A stretch of DNA of 64,000 nt from assembly GCF_019703515.2 (NCBI RefSeq), contig NC_059365.1:40066001-40130000 (forward strand). Direction: 5' to 3'. Both the position numbers and the translations under genes were made by a program. Below, in pieces: positions 42,362 to 51,229 of the stretch. This DNA comes from Myxocyprinus asiaticus. Lineage: Eukaryota; Chordata; Actinopteri; Cypriniformes; Catostomidae. Each line of letters starts with the position of its first letter. Position 1 is the stretch's first letter. The notes below the pieces were generated by a model. The model ran no database searches, was not told the DNA's origin, and saw nothing but the letters and a program-made list of their open reading frames with translations.

Positions 42362-43534
42362 TCTCAAAATATATTTAGAAGTTCCTTGACTACATAAACA
42401 GGATATTTGAGACTCCTTTAAAGGGTGTTTGGAGGATTTCCAGAGGGTTCTGCTGGTTTGGCAACTGGGGAACCCCAAATATTGCCTCAGGTAACTTTTA
42501 ATTTTTACAGTCTGGAGGTTCTACAAAGGGTTCCACAGACATGACAGTCTGATGAACCCCAAATAGTATCATATTTTTTATTTTTTTTTTTTTTATTTTT
42601 TTTTTTATAGTGATAACATCAAGTTTAACTGGTCCTGAAAGATCCACTTACCCTCCTCATTGTCTTCCTCCTGGCAGCTGTATTATCCTCCCCCTCACTA
42701 AATACATCATCGCTCTCTGCTGAGGAGTTGAAGGAGGATGAGGATGAAGCCGAGGAATGTAGGAGAACCCGAGAGAGGAAAGGATGTGGAACACAGTCTT
42801 TCATTTCCCTATCGTCTATCTTATCCTCTTTCTCAATACTTCTGTCCATAGAATTCTCTCCATCCGTTGATGCCCCCAATGTTTGTGCGTCTCTTTGTTT
42901 TGAAACCCAACTTATCCTCCTTTGCCTTTGATTCTCACTCAACTCTCTCTCGTTCCCCTCATCGATACTCTCCAGACTTCTGCCCAGCCTCTCCTGCATT
43001 CCTTCCTTCAATCTTTCCTTGAGTTCAAACTTACCCCTCCATAGGCTCTTTCTAGTTGCTGTATTAAGCTCCATCCTCAAACCCTCTTTGACATAAGGTT
43101 TACCTGCCATCACTCTCTCTTTCACTCTCTTTTCCTCCATATCCTTGTCCATGGTCATTTCTTCAGCAGGCATTGGTAGGGGATCCACACAAACATGTTC
43201 GGGAGGCTCTGGTTCAAGTGTCTGCATTTCTGTTGGCTCTTCTAGCTTCGACGATAGGACTGTGTGCGCAGAGGCCAGCTTAGGTCTGACTCTGAATCCC
43301 ACATTCTTCTTATTATAATTTAGTTTGATCGAAGATGAAGAGAAATAAAAAATAGTTTCTTCTACGGCATCTTTCACGCTTTCTACATCACCTTCGTTGC
43401 TCTCTTTTGCTGACAACATGCTCATTCTTCCTGGAGGTAAATCCAAGTCTTTCATGAAGCTGCTTGAATGGAAATTATCATCAGAAGTGCATGAAAATCC
43501 AGTTTCATTATTTTGAGTATTGAAAAAAGAGAAT
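28862..43534 (-). CDS. Inositol-trisphosphate 3-kinase (ITPK family), complete kinase domain
   Basis: The product phosphorylates Ins(1,4,5)P3 to Ins(1,3,4,5)P4, ending one calcium signal and producing another. Exons in transcript order: 42652-43455 (perhaps extending to 43534), 40122-40206, 39578-39791, 30051-30252, 29846-29947, 29210-29281, 28862-29095. From the ATG at 43455 they give one frame of 570 codons plus stop, and every junction is in phase. The family signatures are all present: PVIMDCKMG (the PxxxDxKxG box), SSLLF, and IDFGKT, with TLGFRIEGI and [10 protein letters not shown]. The N-terminal 268 residues are charged and serine-rich, without a recognised domain, as is usual for this family's N-termini. 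The segment before the catalytic domain ([17 protein letters not shown]) is shorter and less basic than the typical calmodulin-binding helix. I cannot tell itpka, b and c apart with confidence. Confidence 0.93.
29210..29281 (-). CDS. itpk exon 6
   Basis: This 72-bp exon encodes [20 protein letters not shown] then SKHE, the helix before the SSLLF strand. Acceptor TTCCAG|A, donor GAG|GTCAGT. Confidence 0.93.
29846..29947 (-). CDS. itpk exon 5
   Basis: This 102-bp exon, in phase 0 at both ends, encodes 34 residues including [20 protein letters not shown]. It aligns with the DFKKTKTREQV...F segment of the family. Acceptor TTTCACAG|A, donor CTT|GTGAGT. Confidence 0.92.
30051..30252 (-). CDS. itpk exon 4: inositol phosphate-binding region
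   Basis: This 202-bp exon encodes [40 protein letters not shown] and [13 protein letters not shown], ending TLGFRIEGI. It corresponds to the inserted helical lobe that holds Ins(1,4,5)P3. The donor ATA|GTGGTT is weak but keeps phase. The intron upstream is 9.3 kb and full of transposons. Confidence 0.94.
30284..30444 (+). mobile_element. Tc1-type MITE, left end only
   Basis: ATACACTCACTGAGCACTTTATT begins a terminus shared with the MITE family at 14557 (CAATTATCTAATCAGC..., ATACGGGTCAGGAG). The sequence stops at about 30444, where the L1 5' end begins. An inverted copy of the same terminus is at 37626. Confidence 0.7.
30559..31899 (+). pseudogene. L1 ORF1 (coiled coil and RNA-binding protein), interrupted
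   Basis: The N-terminal part ([17 protein letters not shown], to about 30762) and the C-terminal part (from about 31293: [59 protein letters not shown]) belong together. The MITE at 30765-31290 separates them. The [16 protein letters not shown] motif is diagnostic of the L1 ORF1 RRM. Stops after 31647 end the frame early. Confidence 0.85.
30765..31290. mobile_element. Tc1-type MITE nested in L1 ORF1
   Basis: The inverted ends CACTACCGTTCAAAAGTTTGG and CTAAACTTTTGAACGGTAGTG are flanked by TA (30763-30764, 31291-31292). It is about 526 bp, non-coding, and the same family as 47594-48143. Confidence 0.9.
31970..32690 (+). repeat. Internal repeats in the L1 ORF1-ORF2 spacer
   Basis: The word CTGGAGTTTGTTTTGTGGA or close variants recurs at about 32018, 32299, 32371 and 32576, with a weaker unit at about 32662. 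Most units are preceded by GGTTCCGCCTAGC or a variant and followed by ACACTCCTTCGGGACAG. The minus L1 copy has two such units (9115-9260). A (TG)n tract at 32504-32560 lies inside. Confidence 0.8.
32973..35660 (+). pseudogene. L1 ORF2 (endonuclease and reverse transcriptase), degenerate
   Basis: It begins [20 protein letters not shown] and [11 protein letters not shown], the endonuclease start. The reverse-transcriptase part includes [20 protein letters not shown], then [14 protein letters not shown] with an intact YADD box near 34325, and [18 protein letters not shown] at the C-terminus near 35590. A deletion near 34005 removes the palm segment present in the other copy, and frameshifts occur in several places. 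Confidence 0.88.
35855..35872 (+). other. Primer-binding site of the Gypsy element
   Basis: TGGTGCCAAAACCCGGGA lies a few bases after the LTR 3' end, the usual place and form (TGG start) of a tRNA primer-binding site. Confidence 0.65.
36401..37060 (+). pseudogene. Gypsy gag with SCAN-like capsid domain
   Basis: The ATG at 36401 starts [20 protein letters not shown], a helical N-terminus. Around 36600-37040 the capsid segment reads [49 protein letters not shown] and [16 protein letters not shown]. This order matches the SCAN fold as found in Gypsy/Gmr1-like gag proteins. Stop codons near 36761 and 36863 interrupt it. Confidence 0.75.
37340..37565 (+). pseudogene. Gypsy aspartic protease fragment
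   Basis: The text [20 protein letters not shown] contains the DSG active-site triplet of retropepsins. [20 protein letters not shown] follows, in line with the family's next strand. It is cut off shortly after. Confidence 0.75.
37626..37658 (-). mobile_element. Tc1-type MITE terminus
   Basis: GTTCCTAATAAAGTACTCAGTGAGTGTA is the inverse of the terminus at 30284. The block of L1 and Gypsy sequence lies between these two ends. Confidence 0.65.
37776..38060 (+). pseudogene. Mariner/IS630-like transposase C-terminal relic
   Basis: Broken frames read CIFQQDN (second catalytic Asp region), PLKK/PIEN-like, then ALMM and an [11 protein letters not shown] segment equivalent to the L-IKQEW helix of such transposases. 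No ends were found. Confidence 0.5.
38698..39371. mobile_element. Long-TIR TTAA element (piggyBac-type MITE)
   Basis: The ends AGGGATAGTTCACCCAAAAAT and, inverted, TGGAATAGTTCACCCAAAAAT are flanked by TTAA on both sides (38694-38697, 39372-39375). The two halves are inverted copies over roughly 300 bp each, so a single strand folds almost end to end. A partial copy is at 9850. It is non-coding and lies in the itpk intron. Confidence 0.82.
39578..39791 (-). CDS. itpk exon 3: ATP-binding lobe and PxxxDxKxG box
   Basis: This 214-bp exon encodes [15 protein letters not shown], the [20 protein letters not shown] segment and [10 protein letters not shown]. The Asp and Lys of the DCK motif are the conserved catalytic pair of inositol polyphosphate kinases. 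Acceptor CTCCAG|G, donor CCG|GTAGGA. Confidence 0.95.
39885..39935. repeat. (TG)n tract and A run
   Basis: A (TG)n stretch (39889-39911) and an A run (39919-39935) lie upstream of itpk exon 3, inside the 330-bp intron. Confidence 0.85.
40122..40206 (-). CDS. itpk exon 2: calmodulin-binding segment and start of kinase domain
   Basis: This 85-bp exon has acceptor TTTCCCAG|T and donor CAAG|GTATG. It encodes [17 protein letters not shown] then [12 protein letters not shown]. The SWR...QWS and W-QLAGH anchors are family-typical. The stretch between them is about five residues shorter than in the vertebrate family members I can recall. Confidence 0.9.
40695..42569. mobile_element. Candidate 1.9-kb DNA transposon in itpk intron 1
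   Basis: ATACCATTTGGGGTTTCTC at the left is inverted at the right as ATACTATTTGGGGTTCATC. GAACCCC/GGGGTTC-containing blocks recur near both ends. The interior has a (TA)n tract (42332-42359) and no coding frame. No target duplication is evident, so this is a proposal from the ends only. Confidence 0.45.
42652..43455 (-). CDS. itpk exon 1: non-catalytic N-terminal region
   Basis: The ATG at 43453-43455 starts [20 protein letters not shown]. The exon ends ...RRKTMRR at an AGG|GTAAGT donor. It is rich in Glu, Lys and Ser, with a [21 protein letters not shown] run before the splice. The frame stays open upstream to 43534, where CCCTCAG could act as an acceptor ([14 protein letters not shown] would be added), so an earlier exon and a longer N-terminus are possible. 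Confidence 0.85.
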
Positions 43535-43592
43535 CTGAGGGAATGAGCAAAATGATACTGACATTAATGATTTGATAAGACAATACATTTTA

Positions 43593-43616
43593 GATAGATA
43601 GATAGATAGATAGAGT
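43593..43616. repeat. (TAGA)n microsatellite
   Basis: Five to six GATA-type units lie just upstream of the first itpk exon, followed by (GTTA)n. Confidence 0.9.
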
Positions 43617-44482
43617 AGTTAGTTAGTTAGTTATTTCCTGGACACATTTTAAGCCTTGGTCTAAAAACTAAAAACTGTCATCAGTGGTTATGTCATATAT
43701 GAATGCATTGTAGTCCATGAATATGCTATATATGTGCCCTGGAAATAGCTCACATATGCTGAGGTGCAGAGCAAAAAAAAAGCACTAAAAAGCACTAACT
43801 CCCACGTACCAGAATTACCTGTCATTACCTATCACTCCAGTTTGTTACGCTGAACACTCCAGCAGTTCAATGCCAAAGACTCAACACCAGTTCAAAGTCT
43901 TGCTGTCAATGTTTACCACCAATGATTTGCATAGTGTGACAAGAAGTTTCCAGAAATTTTTTGGACAATGAGCTCTTCCGGGGTTGGGCTGAGAATTCAG
44001 CAGAAACTGCCTCTTACAACCAGATACATTTACATTTATTCATTTGGTAGACGTTTTCGCCTTAAAGGGGGAATATTTGATCAGTACTCATTTTCCCTGG
44101 GAATTGAACCCATGTGGCATGATCTTGGTGTTTCATCCACTTGAACTAAAGAGATGCTATCACTTACTTTATGATGGATGTAGTATCAAGTTACTTATTT
44201 AAATGTTCATATTACCACAAGCAAGGAAAGAATTATAATGATGCAATAAAATAATAATAATAATAAAAACACCAAAGAAATCTAGATTATTTATTTATTT
44301 TTTATTTTTTTAAGGAAATGTGAGTGGTGCTTGCTTATAAAAATCTTGCGGCCACAATGCAGGGCTTGGTGATATGGCTACACAAATTATATCTCAGTAT
44401 TTTCCAGCCTATTGATGATATTTGATATATATCTCTGCAATTATATATTTGCTCTGAAATGGTTTTAAAGTTTACAATTTAA
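43617..44482. other. Upstream of itpk, repeat fragments
   Basis: Near 44030-44165, ACATTTATTCATTTGGTAGACG and GGGAATTGAACCCATGTGGC resemble the 3' region of the L2-like LINE that is present at 44483. No exon or clear promoter element is seen. Confidence 0.4.
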
Positions 44483-44994
44483 TTTACATTTATTCATTTG
44501 GCAGATGCAAAAGAGGAATAATACAATATTAGTGATTCATCTTAAGGAGACAGTAGTATGAAAAGTGCTGCATCACAAAGTTTCAATTGCATCAGAAAAA
44601 TACCAACGAGGTACAGTGAAGCCAAATGTCCGGGAAAGTGTTTTGGTGCCTCTTTGTGTTGGTACGACAAGGCACCACTCATTTGCAGACTGCAGGCTTC
44701 TGGTGGGAACGTCCTCTGCAGAACCAGCAACCAGTGTAGAGAGACAAGGAGGGGTGTAACAAGCCCTCTCTTGGGTTTGTTGAAGAGCAGACGTGCTGCT
44801 GCAATCTGGATCATTTGCAGAGGTCTAATTGTGCATGCAGGAAGGCCAGCTAAAAGAGCATTACAGTAATCCAGTCTAGATATGACAAGCGACTGAACAA
44901 GGAGTTGTGTGGAGTGAGCTATTAGCTTAACTACATTTCTCAGTAGTGAGGTGGTAGCTTCACTATTTTTTAAATCAAGTAGTTTTTCAGTAGC
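44483..44994 (-). mobile_element. L2/CR1-like LINE 3' end
   Basis: The minus-strand frame reads VTATEKLLDLKNSEATTSLL, LVISRLDYCNALLAGLPACT, PLQMIQIAAARLLF and TPLLVSLHWLLVLQR, the C-terminal part of L2/CR1-type reverse transcriptases. A 3' UTR follows with ACATTTATTCATTTGGCAGATG. It is abutted by the solo LTR at 44995. Confidence 0.8.
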
Positions 44995-45111
44995 TGTGAC
45001 GAGGAGGAGGGCATGGCTGGGCCGTGAGGATGCACGCCCGGTGCTGAGTTGCCCAATCGGTGGGAGAGAGCTAAAGGAGGAGCTGTGGGAAAGAGAGAGA
45101 GAGAGAGAGAG

Positions 45112-45205
<94 letters not shown>

Positions 45206-45317
45206 CAGCAGTGTTCCTGTGTGTGTGTTGTTATGTTTCAGTTCAGCGATTTATGTTGTAATTAAAGTCTTGTTGATTGTTAATCCGGTTCCTGCTTCCT
45301 CCTTTCCCTACCGAACA
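44995..45317. mobile_element. Solo LTR of the Gypsy family
   Basis: It begins TGTGACGAGGAGGAGGGC and ends CTTCCTCCTTTCCCTACCGAACA (TG...CA). It shares GCTGAGTTGCCC and TTCCTCCTTTCC with the LTR parts at 35728 and 36181. It contains (GA)n, (CA)n and (GACA)n tracts. No clean target duplication was found. Confidence 0.7.
45093..45203. repeat. (GA)n(CA)n(GACA)n compound microsatellite in the LTR
   Basis: Three simple motifs follow one another without interruption inside the solo LTR. The copies at 35980 and 36270 have only short CT or GA runs, so this tract expanded after insertion. Confidence 0.9.
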
Positions 45318-46120
45318 AGAGGCATGTCTGCCACGGTAGCGTAGCTATTTTGTTTTTTGATTAGGTAGCGATGTAGTGTTGACAAAAGCTACAACATGTG
45401 AACCCAGTGTTACTGTTGCCAGTTTTCAATAAAAACTAAAGATGTCCAATTCACAAACAATTCATTCATTTGAGTCTTTTCTATACAATGAATGAGTCAC
45501 ATGTCATAGCAAAGTAGTCTGAATCAGTGTTTAATTCAATCTAAATAACACAGAAAGTTTGGAGCGGTACTCTCATGTCAGAACACTAATGAAATATTCT
45601 ATAACACGAAAAACAAAGATAACGCTGGTTGCAGTGGATATTTTTGTACAATCAATGGAAACCAAACCTGCAAATACTCTATCGTTTGCCCATAATGAAG
45701 AAATTCTTTATTAAGTTCAACACGTTTGCAGCTTGTAAACGACTTCTGCAGGTAAAGATATTTTCCAACCAAAAGAGCATCAAAACACTTAGTAGTTTAC
45801 ACAAAAACACATCAAAAGAGTACAATGGCATTTCCATGTTTTTTGGACATGTACCATTACCTGGGAGCACCATGCAAATACAATAGCAACACACACACAT
45901 ACACATACACAAGGAATTTTGCCTCTGAACAGAAGCTTCCAGTACATACAGAAAATACAACATCTATACAGAATTACAGTATGAGTAGTAGTATACTGTA
46001 TGTATGTACAGTAGAGTTGTTACACATGAATGTGCAAAGGAAATTATGTTCAAATGGGTTTGTACAGGTAAAAGAATAAATATAATGTAAAAATAGTGAT
46101 TTTGGATATTGGGTTTGTAT
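45318..46120. other. Intergenic, no recognised gene
   Basis: AT-rich. The ACACACACATACACATACAC stretch near 45890 is a short simple repeat. No exon is supported. Confidence 0.4.
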
Positions 46121-47082
46121 TAGGGGTGCAACAGTTTTCTGTAAAAAATGCGAGCAAGGGTTTAAAACGTGCACACGAGTTCTTCCTGTTTCCTTGCTTG
46201 GCTGTAATCTATCGAGCATGCGAGCATTAATAATGCGCTTTGATTAATGCCATTAAAATGCCGTTATAGTAATACATCGATACATGATTAATCATTTACG
46301 TCGATATCACCCAGAGAAAGAAAGAGCCGCAGGTGAGCTGAAACTGCACACTCTCCCTTCCGTTTTTTTAAGCAGGCAATCAGTGCTAATTCAGACAGAC
46401 AGGAAACAATAACTAAAGCGCTGTTCATTGACATATGTGGGATTTCCACGAATGATTAAAATACCTGAGCCATATTATCTATTTTATTAGCAAGGGTATT
46501 CCTTTTATAGTGATGTACAGAACATATGTTAAGTTTAAAATGCACTTTATGTTGATGCATGTAGCATTAAAGTCATGTATTAATTTTAAATGTTGATTCA
46601 GTAATTAGAGAAATGTTTTTTTTTTTTAGTTAAGGACCCTGATGAAAATTAACTATAATATTAAACTTATATTAACTATAAGTTTTACTATAGTAATATT
46701 TTAGTAACCATGAACCAGAAGTAACCATCTGAGCAGAAATCATGTTTTTGATACAATTAACCATGGTTTTATACAGTAATACTGCAGTTTTCATATAGTA
46801 ATCATGATTTTACTATATATTGTAACCATGACAGTAACCATGTTCATTTTGTGGTTACTATGGTTTTACTACAAATACCATGATTAAACTATGGTAACTG
46901 TTGTAAAACCATGATTTTTATTAAGGGCAAACCTGTTGAAGTGTTTACCAAATAGAGTATTCTTTGGATTTTGAAGTAATATTTTTTTTCTGAACATAGC
47001 AAATAATGAACCGTACCAAAACCGTGACCCTAAAACCGTGATACAAACCGAACCGTGAGAAATTTGAACCATTGCACCTCTA
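46121..47082. mobile_element. hAT non-autonomous element
   Basis: The terminal repeats are TAGGGGTGCAACAG and, inverted, TAGAGGTGCAATGG. The 8-bp flanks GTTTGTAT (46113-46120) and GTTTGTTT (47083-47090) differ at one position and are a typical hAT target duplication. The subterminal region has AACCGTGA-type repeats. Non-coding. Confidence 0.85.
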
Positions 47083-47593
47083 GTTTGTTTAGGTAACATG
47101 TCTTAATATTAATTAACTTTTCTTTTTTTTACATGGATATACCTGTACATTTTATATTGAACCGTACTGTATATTTGTATACTGTATTACACTATACTGT
47201 ACTACACTGTGCCATGGCTTTGATAAACATCGTGTGAATAAGTCTTTTAGATGCTTTGTATATGACAGTATGCTCTGTGCATCTGGCTGGGAAAAAATAA
47301 ACAATGTAGCAAGCTACTTTTTGCAAGGATCAGAGAAGAAGGGTCTTATTTTTCTGATGTGCTTATGATTGTGCTGCTTTTGAGATGTGGTTGGTGAAAT
47401 TGAGTTGGTTGTTGATGGTTACCCAGCTGAACAGTGATACTGTGCTCAACAGTATGGTTGGCTGGAAAGATGAGGAGCTCAGTTTTTTCATTTAAACCAA
47501 ACAGTCAAATAGATACAAATTGTTTAATGCGTGAAGTAAAAATCTATTTAAAATATGATATTTAATCATTTTAATTTATATGCAACAGTATAA

Positions 47594-48143
47594 TACACAC
47601 ACTACCGGTCAAAAGTTCTGAAACACTTGACTGAAATGTTTCTCATGATCTTAAAAATCTTTTGATCTGAAGGCGTATGCTTAAATGTTTGAAATTAGTT
47701 TTGTAGACAAAAATATATTTGTGCCACCATATTAATTTATTTAATTATAAAACTAAAATTTTATTTAAAAAAAACAGTTTTTGAAATTGACGACTTGGAC
47801 CAAATAATAAAGAAATAAAGAAAAGCAGCCAATAAGAGCCCAACATAGATGGGAACTCCTTCAATACTGTTTAAAAAGCATCCCAGGGTGATACCTCAAG
47901 AAGTTGGTTGAGAAAATGTCAAGAGTACATGTCTGCAAATTCTAGGCAAAGAGTGACTACTTTGAAGATGCTAAAATATAACACAGTTTTGATTTATTTT
48001 TAATTTTGTCACAACATAATTCCCATAGTTCCATTTATGTTATTCCATAGTTTTGATGACTTTACTATTATTCTAAAATGTGAAGAAAAAAAAATTATAA
48101 TAAAGAATGAGTAAGTGTTTCAAAACTTTTGACCAGTAGTGTA
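47594..48143. mobile_element. Tc1-type MITE
   Basis: The ends ACTACCGGTCAAAAGTTCTG and CAAAACTTTTGACCAGTAGTG are flanked by TA. The interior is closely similar to the MITE at 30765. Confidence 0.88.
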
Positions 48144-48757
48144 TATAAAAAAAAGCATTATTTACAAACACTGTACATTTTTACTAGAATTTTTTTTTTT
48201 TTTGTGAATGAACAGGGTGTGCAAAAAGTGCAACTTCACTCACTTATATTTGGAACCGAGTTGAATGTTGTTACAATACTGAATTAGTATAGTTTATTAT
48301 TGTAACATAACAAAATTACTATTATAATTATTTTGAGAATTAGATTAGTTGTATGCAACAGTTTTATTTTTCTGTCATTTTAACTTTACCTTTACCTGGA
48401 GCTTTTATTTTGGCGGAACACTGAAAGTGCAGCGTGCACAGTTTACAATGTTCCTCCTATGATCCTGAGATTACAGATGTTTGGAAGTGGGCAAATGTGT
48501 GAATCTGTACAGCCCTGAAGGATTGTGAAACTAGTCTTATGGCGGGCTTATTAGGAAAAATAGTGGCCAAATAGAAGTGCATTAAAATCGCAATATTCAC
48601 AATATTCCTTCATTTTAAATCGCCAGCACAATCATCGTGATTATATTGTGAATATTCAATATATCTTCCAGCCCTACCACAATGCCAGCATGTTTGCTGT
48701 TTGGACCAAGTAAAAACATACTAAGCTCACTATGAATTCGGTGATAGTAGGTTAAAA
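48144..48757. other. Intergenic, hAT-like end fragments
   Basis: Near 48590-48676, AATATTCACAATATTCC...GAATATTCAATATATCTTCCAGCCCT resembles a hAT-type terminus. No gene is recognised. Confidence 0.35.
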
Positions 48758-48758
48758 G

Positions 48759-48958
48759 TTCCCTATCTGTCACTCACTCGACGTTGGTGTCGATGTAGTG
48801 ACACTAGGGGTCACTCTTGGGAGCCCGAGACACCTCTGGTCTTTGATAAAAGGCCAATGAAAATTGGCGAGTGGTATTTGCATGCCACTCCCCCGAACAT
48901 ACGGGTATAAAAGGAGCTGGTATGCAACCACTCATTCAGATTTTCTCTTCGGAGCCGA
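48759..48958 (+). repeat. DIRS left inverted terminal repeat
   Basis: It contains GACGTTGGTGTCGATGTAGTG, ACACTAGGGGTCACTCTTGGGAGC and ACTCCCCCGAACATACGGGT, each found inverted in the right repeat. A GTATAAAAG TATA-like box at 48905-48913 is in the correct orientation to start transcription of the element. Confidence 0.9.
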
Positions 48959-49196
48959 ACGGTCATGCTCATTGAGCTGAATTCTACTGTTCATTCACCT
49001 GCTGGATCTGACGGCGCATTTCAGCGGCTTCTCCCTCCTCTGCACTGGTGCACTGCAGAGAACGCCCCTGGGCGCTTCGGCAGAAAAACTAGAGAGTATA
49101 TTTTCTGAAAGAGCATTTTTCCCCTCTAAAAGAGTATATATTTCTCTAAAAGAGCGCACACATGGAACGTCTTTTTAAAGACGCGTCTTTTTAAAG

Positions 49197-50698
49197 ATGC
49201 TTTTCCGATTGTGTGTTATTCCTGGTTGTGCTCGTTATCTCTCGCCTTCTAACGGTCACGATCACTGTCTTTCGTGTCTGGGCACTGCTCACGCGGAGAC
49301 AGCGTTCGTGGATAGTCACATTCTCATTGCGAGAATGTGTCCATGGCAACGTTGCGGTCGCGGCTCGCCTTCGTAAAGAAGCGAGCCACCCCAGAGGCTC
49401 CCGCCTCGGTCCTTTTACCCACGGGTTTGAGGCCAGCGCGGCTAGCACTGGGGGCGATTTGGGGACCCCAATGGGACCGCCTCCGCCGGGTATCCCCCCG
49501 CGGAACTCCCATTCCCCAGCACGCTCGTCTGCCCCGATCGGGCTTCCGGGTGAGTCCGCCGGCTCGTCTCACGGCGAGTTCGACCTCTTATTCGGAGCCC
49601 GCGAAAGTGATGAGCTCTCGAGCGCAGCATCGGAGAGCGGGCTCGTCCAGTCGGAAGCCTCGGCTGGGCTCCTCCCTTTGGGGTCGATCGCCCAGTCACA
49701 GGCTGACGCGGAGATTACGACATGCTTTCCCGGACAGCCGCGAGCGTCGGTTAGAGTGGATTTCACCGCTCTTCCCTGAACCCTCGCGGCTCTGTGATTG
49801 GTTCCTGGGCTCGCGGCGCCGCTCAAAGCCACGCCCCGCCCCGTTCCTTTCTTCCCGGAAGTGCATGAAGAGCTGACAAGATCGCGGGAGGCACCTTTTA
49901 CTGCCCGGTCCCGATCTTTTCAGCTTCCCCGCTCTCACTACCCTCGATGGTGGGGCGGCCAAGGGTTATTCGGCAATCCCCCGGTGGATAAAGGCGCTCG
50001 CGGTGCACCTATGCCCGCAGAGCGCCGCCACCTGGCGTGGGTGCCCAAAGCCCCCGTCCAAGGCCTGTAGGTTTACGTCGTCTCTGACGGTCAAAGCCTA
50101 CGGCGCTGCTGGACAAGCCGCCTCCGCCCTGCACGCCATGGCTCTCCTGCAAGTCCGCCAAGGCGCTAAAGGAACTGCACGAGGGTAGTTCCGCCCCGGG
50201 ATTGATGCAGGAACTGCGCTCGGCGACCGACCTCGCTCTCCAAGCGACAGAGGTCACGGCGCGGACTCCCGGGCGGACGATGGCCACACTAGTGGTCCAG
50301 GAGCGCCACCTTTGGCTCAACCTGGTCGAGATGGGTGAGGCCGACAGGACACGATTCCTTGCTGCCCCCATTTTCCAGGCGGGCCTATTCGGCGACACTG
50401 TCGAGGACTTTGCCCAGCAGTTCTCGATGGTAGAGCAGTAGATGGATGCTAGCCGGCTTGTCCTGCCCCGGTGTGGCTCAAGATCCCCCCATCTACTCAT
50501 CGCTGAGGGCGTCCCCCTGCGGTGACTGCACCGGCTCCGCCGCAGCCCGCCCCTCCGGCCCGGCCCCGGCGTGGAACCCACCGCAGGAAGCCGACGCCAC
50601 CCGTCTCACAGTCGGCACCGAAGAACCCACGGAGGTCTTCGAAGCGCCCCTGAGATGGGCGACCCAGGGACAACGAAACCCGCTGCTCTGGAGCTGGT
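49197..50698 (+). pseudogene. DIRS gag-like ORF, degenerate
   Basis: The ATG at 49197 starts MLFRLCVIPGCARYLSPSNG, then HDHCLSCLGTAHAETAFVDS with paired cysteines. Later frames read PKACRFTSSLTVKAYGAAGQ, AASALHAMALLQ, MQELRSATDLALQATEVTAR and FGDTVEDFAQQFS, the conserved C-terminal block of vertebrate DIRS gag. Frameshifts separate these parts. Confidence 0.8.
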
Positions 50699-51229
50699 AA
50701 GCAGATCTTCTTTTTGTTACCTTTTGCATTTAATTGCGCTGCATGCCCAAGTCCTTGTTCCCTGGGTCACATATTCGGTGTGTACGGCTGGCATCACGAC
50801 CACCGTCCACCACTCCATTTGGCAGGTTGGCGCTCCAGCGGCGGTCTCCCGCCCTGAGCGCCCAGCTGTGGCACAAATCCGCCCCCGATGTGACAGTCTC
50901 CACGGGTCATGAGGACAGGCCTCTTCCTCCCCCGTCCCAGGCTGTTCCGGGGGTGGTCACAAGGAGCCAGGTAAGTGCTTCGATGTCCTCGGACTCAGCA
51001 CGGCCGCGATGTGGTGTGGCACCTCAAGCTCCACCCCGCCGTGAGGCCCCACCCGCCGGTACATCCGATGACGTTGTCCCTTTGGTCCCCCTTGCGCGGA
51101 ACTCGGGTGCATGGCTTGCGCTTTCCAGTCCGTCGCGAGGGCTGGTCCGGACTGTCCGACTCGGCTGCACGATTCACTTCGCTGGGCATCCGCCCAGGTC
51201 CAGCGGTGTCCACTTCACCTTGGTGAAAG

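Noticed and set aside
44542..45206. Minus-strand frame joining a Cys/Val repeat to LINE protein
   Set aside because: The N-terminal part is the translated (CA)n/(GA)n tract of the solo LTR; only the LINE part is meaningful.
45629..46079. Possible plus-strand exons near 45.6-46.1 kb
   Set aside because: A GCAG|GTAAAG donor-like site is present, but the translation shows no conserved pattern and no matching acceptor in phase.
49191..50912. Long antisense frames inside the GC-rich block
   Set aside because: High GC removes stop codons on both strands; these are shadows of DIRS gag, with no domain of their own.
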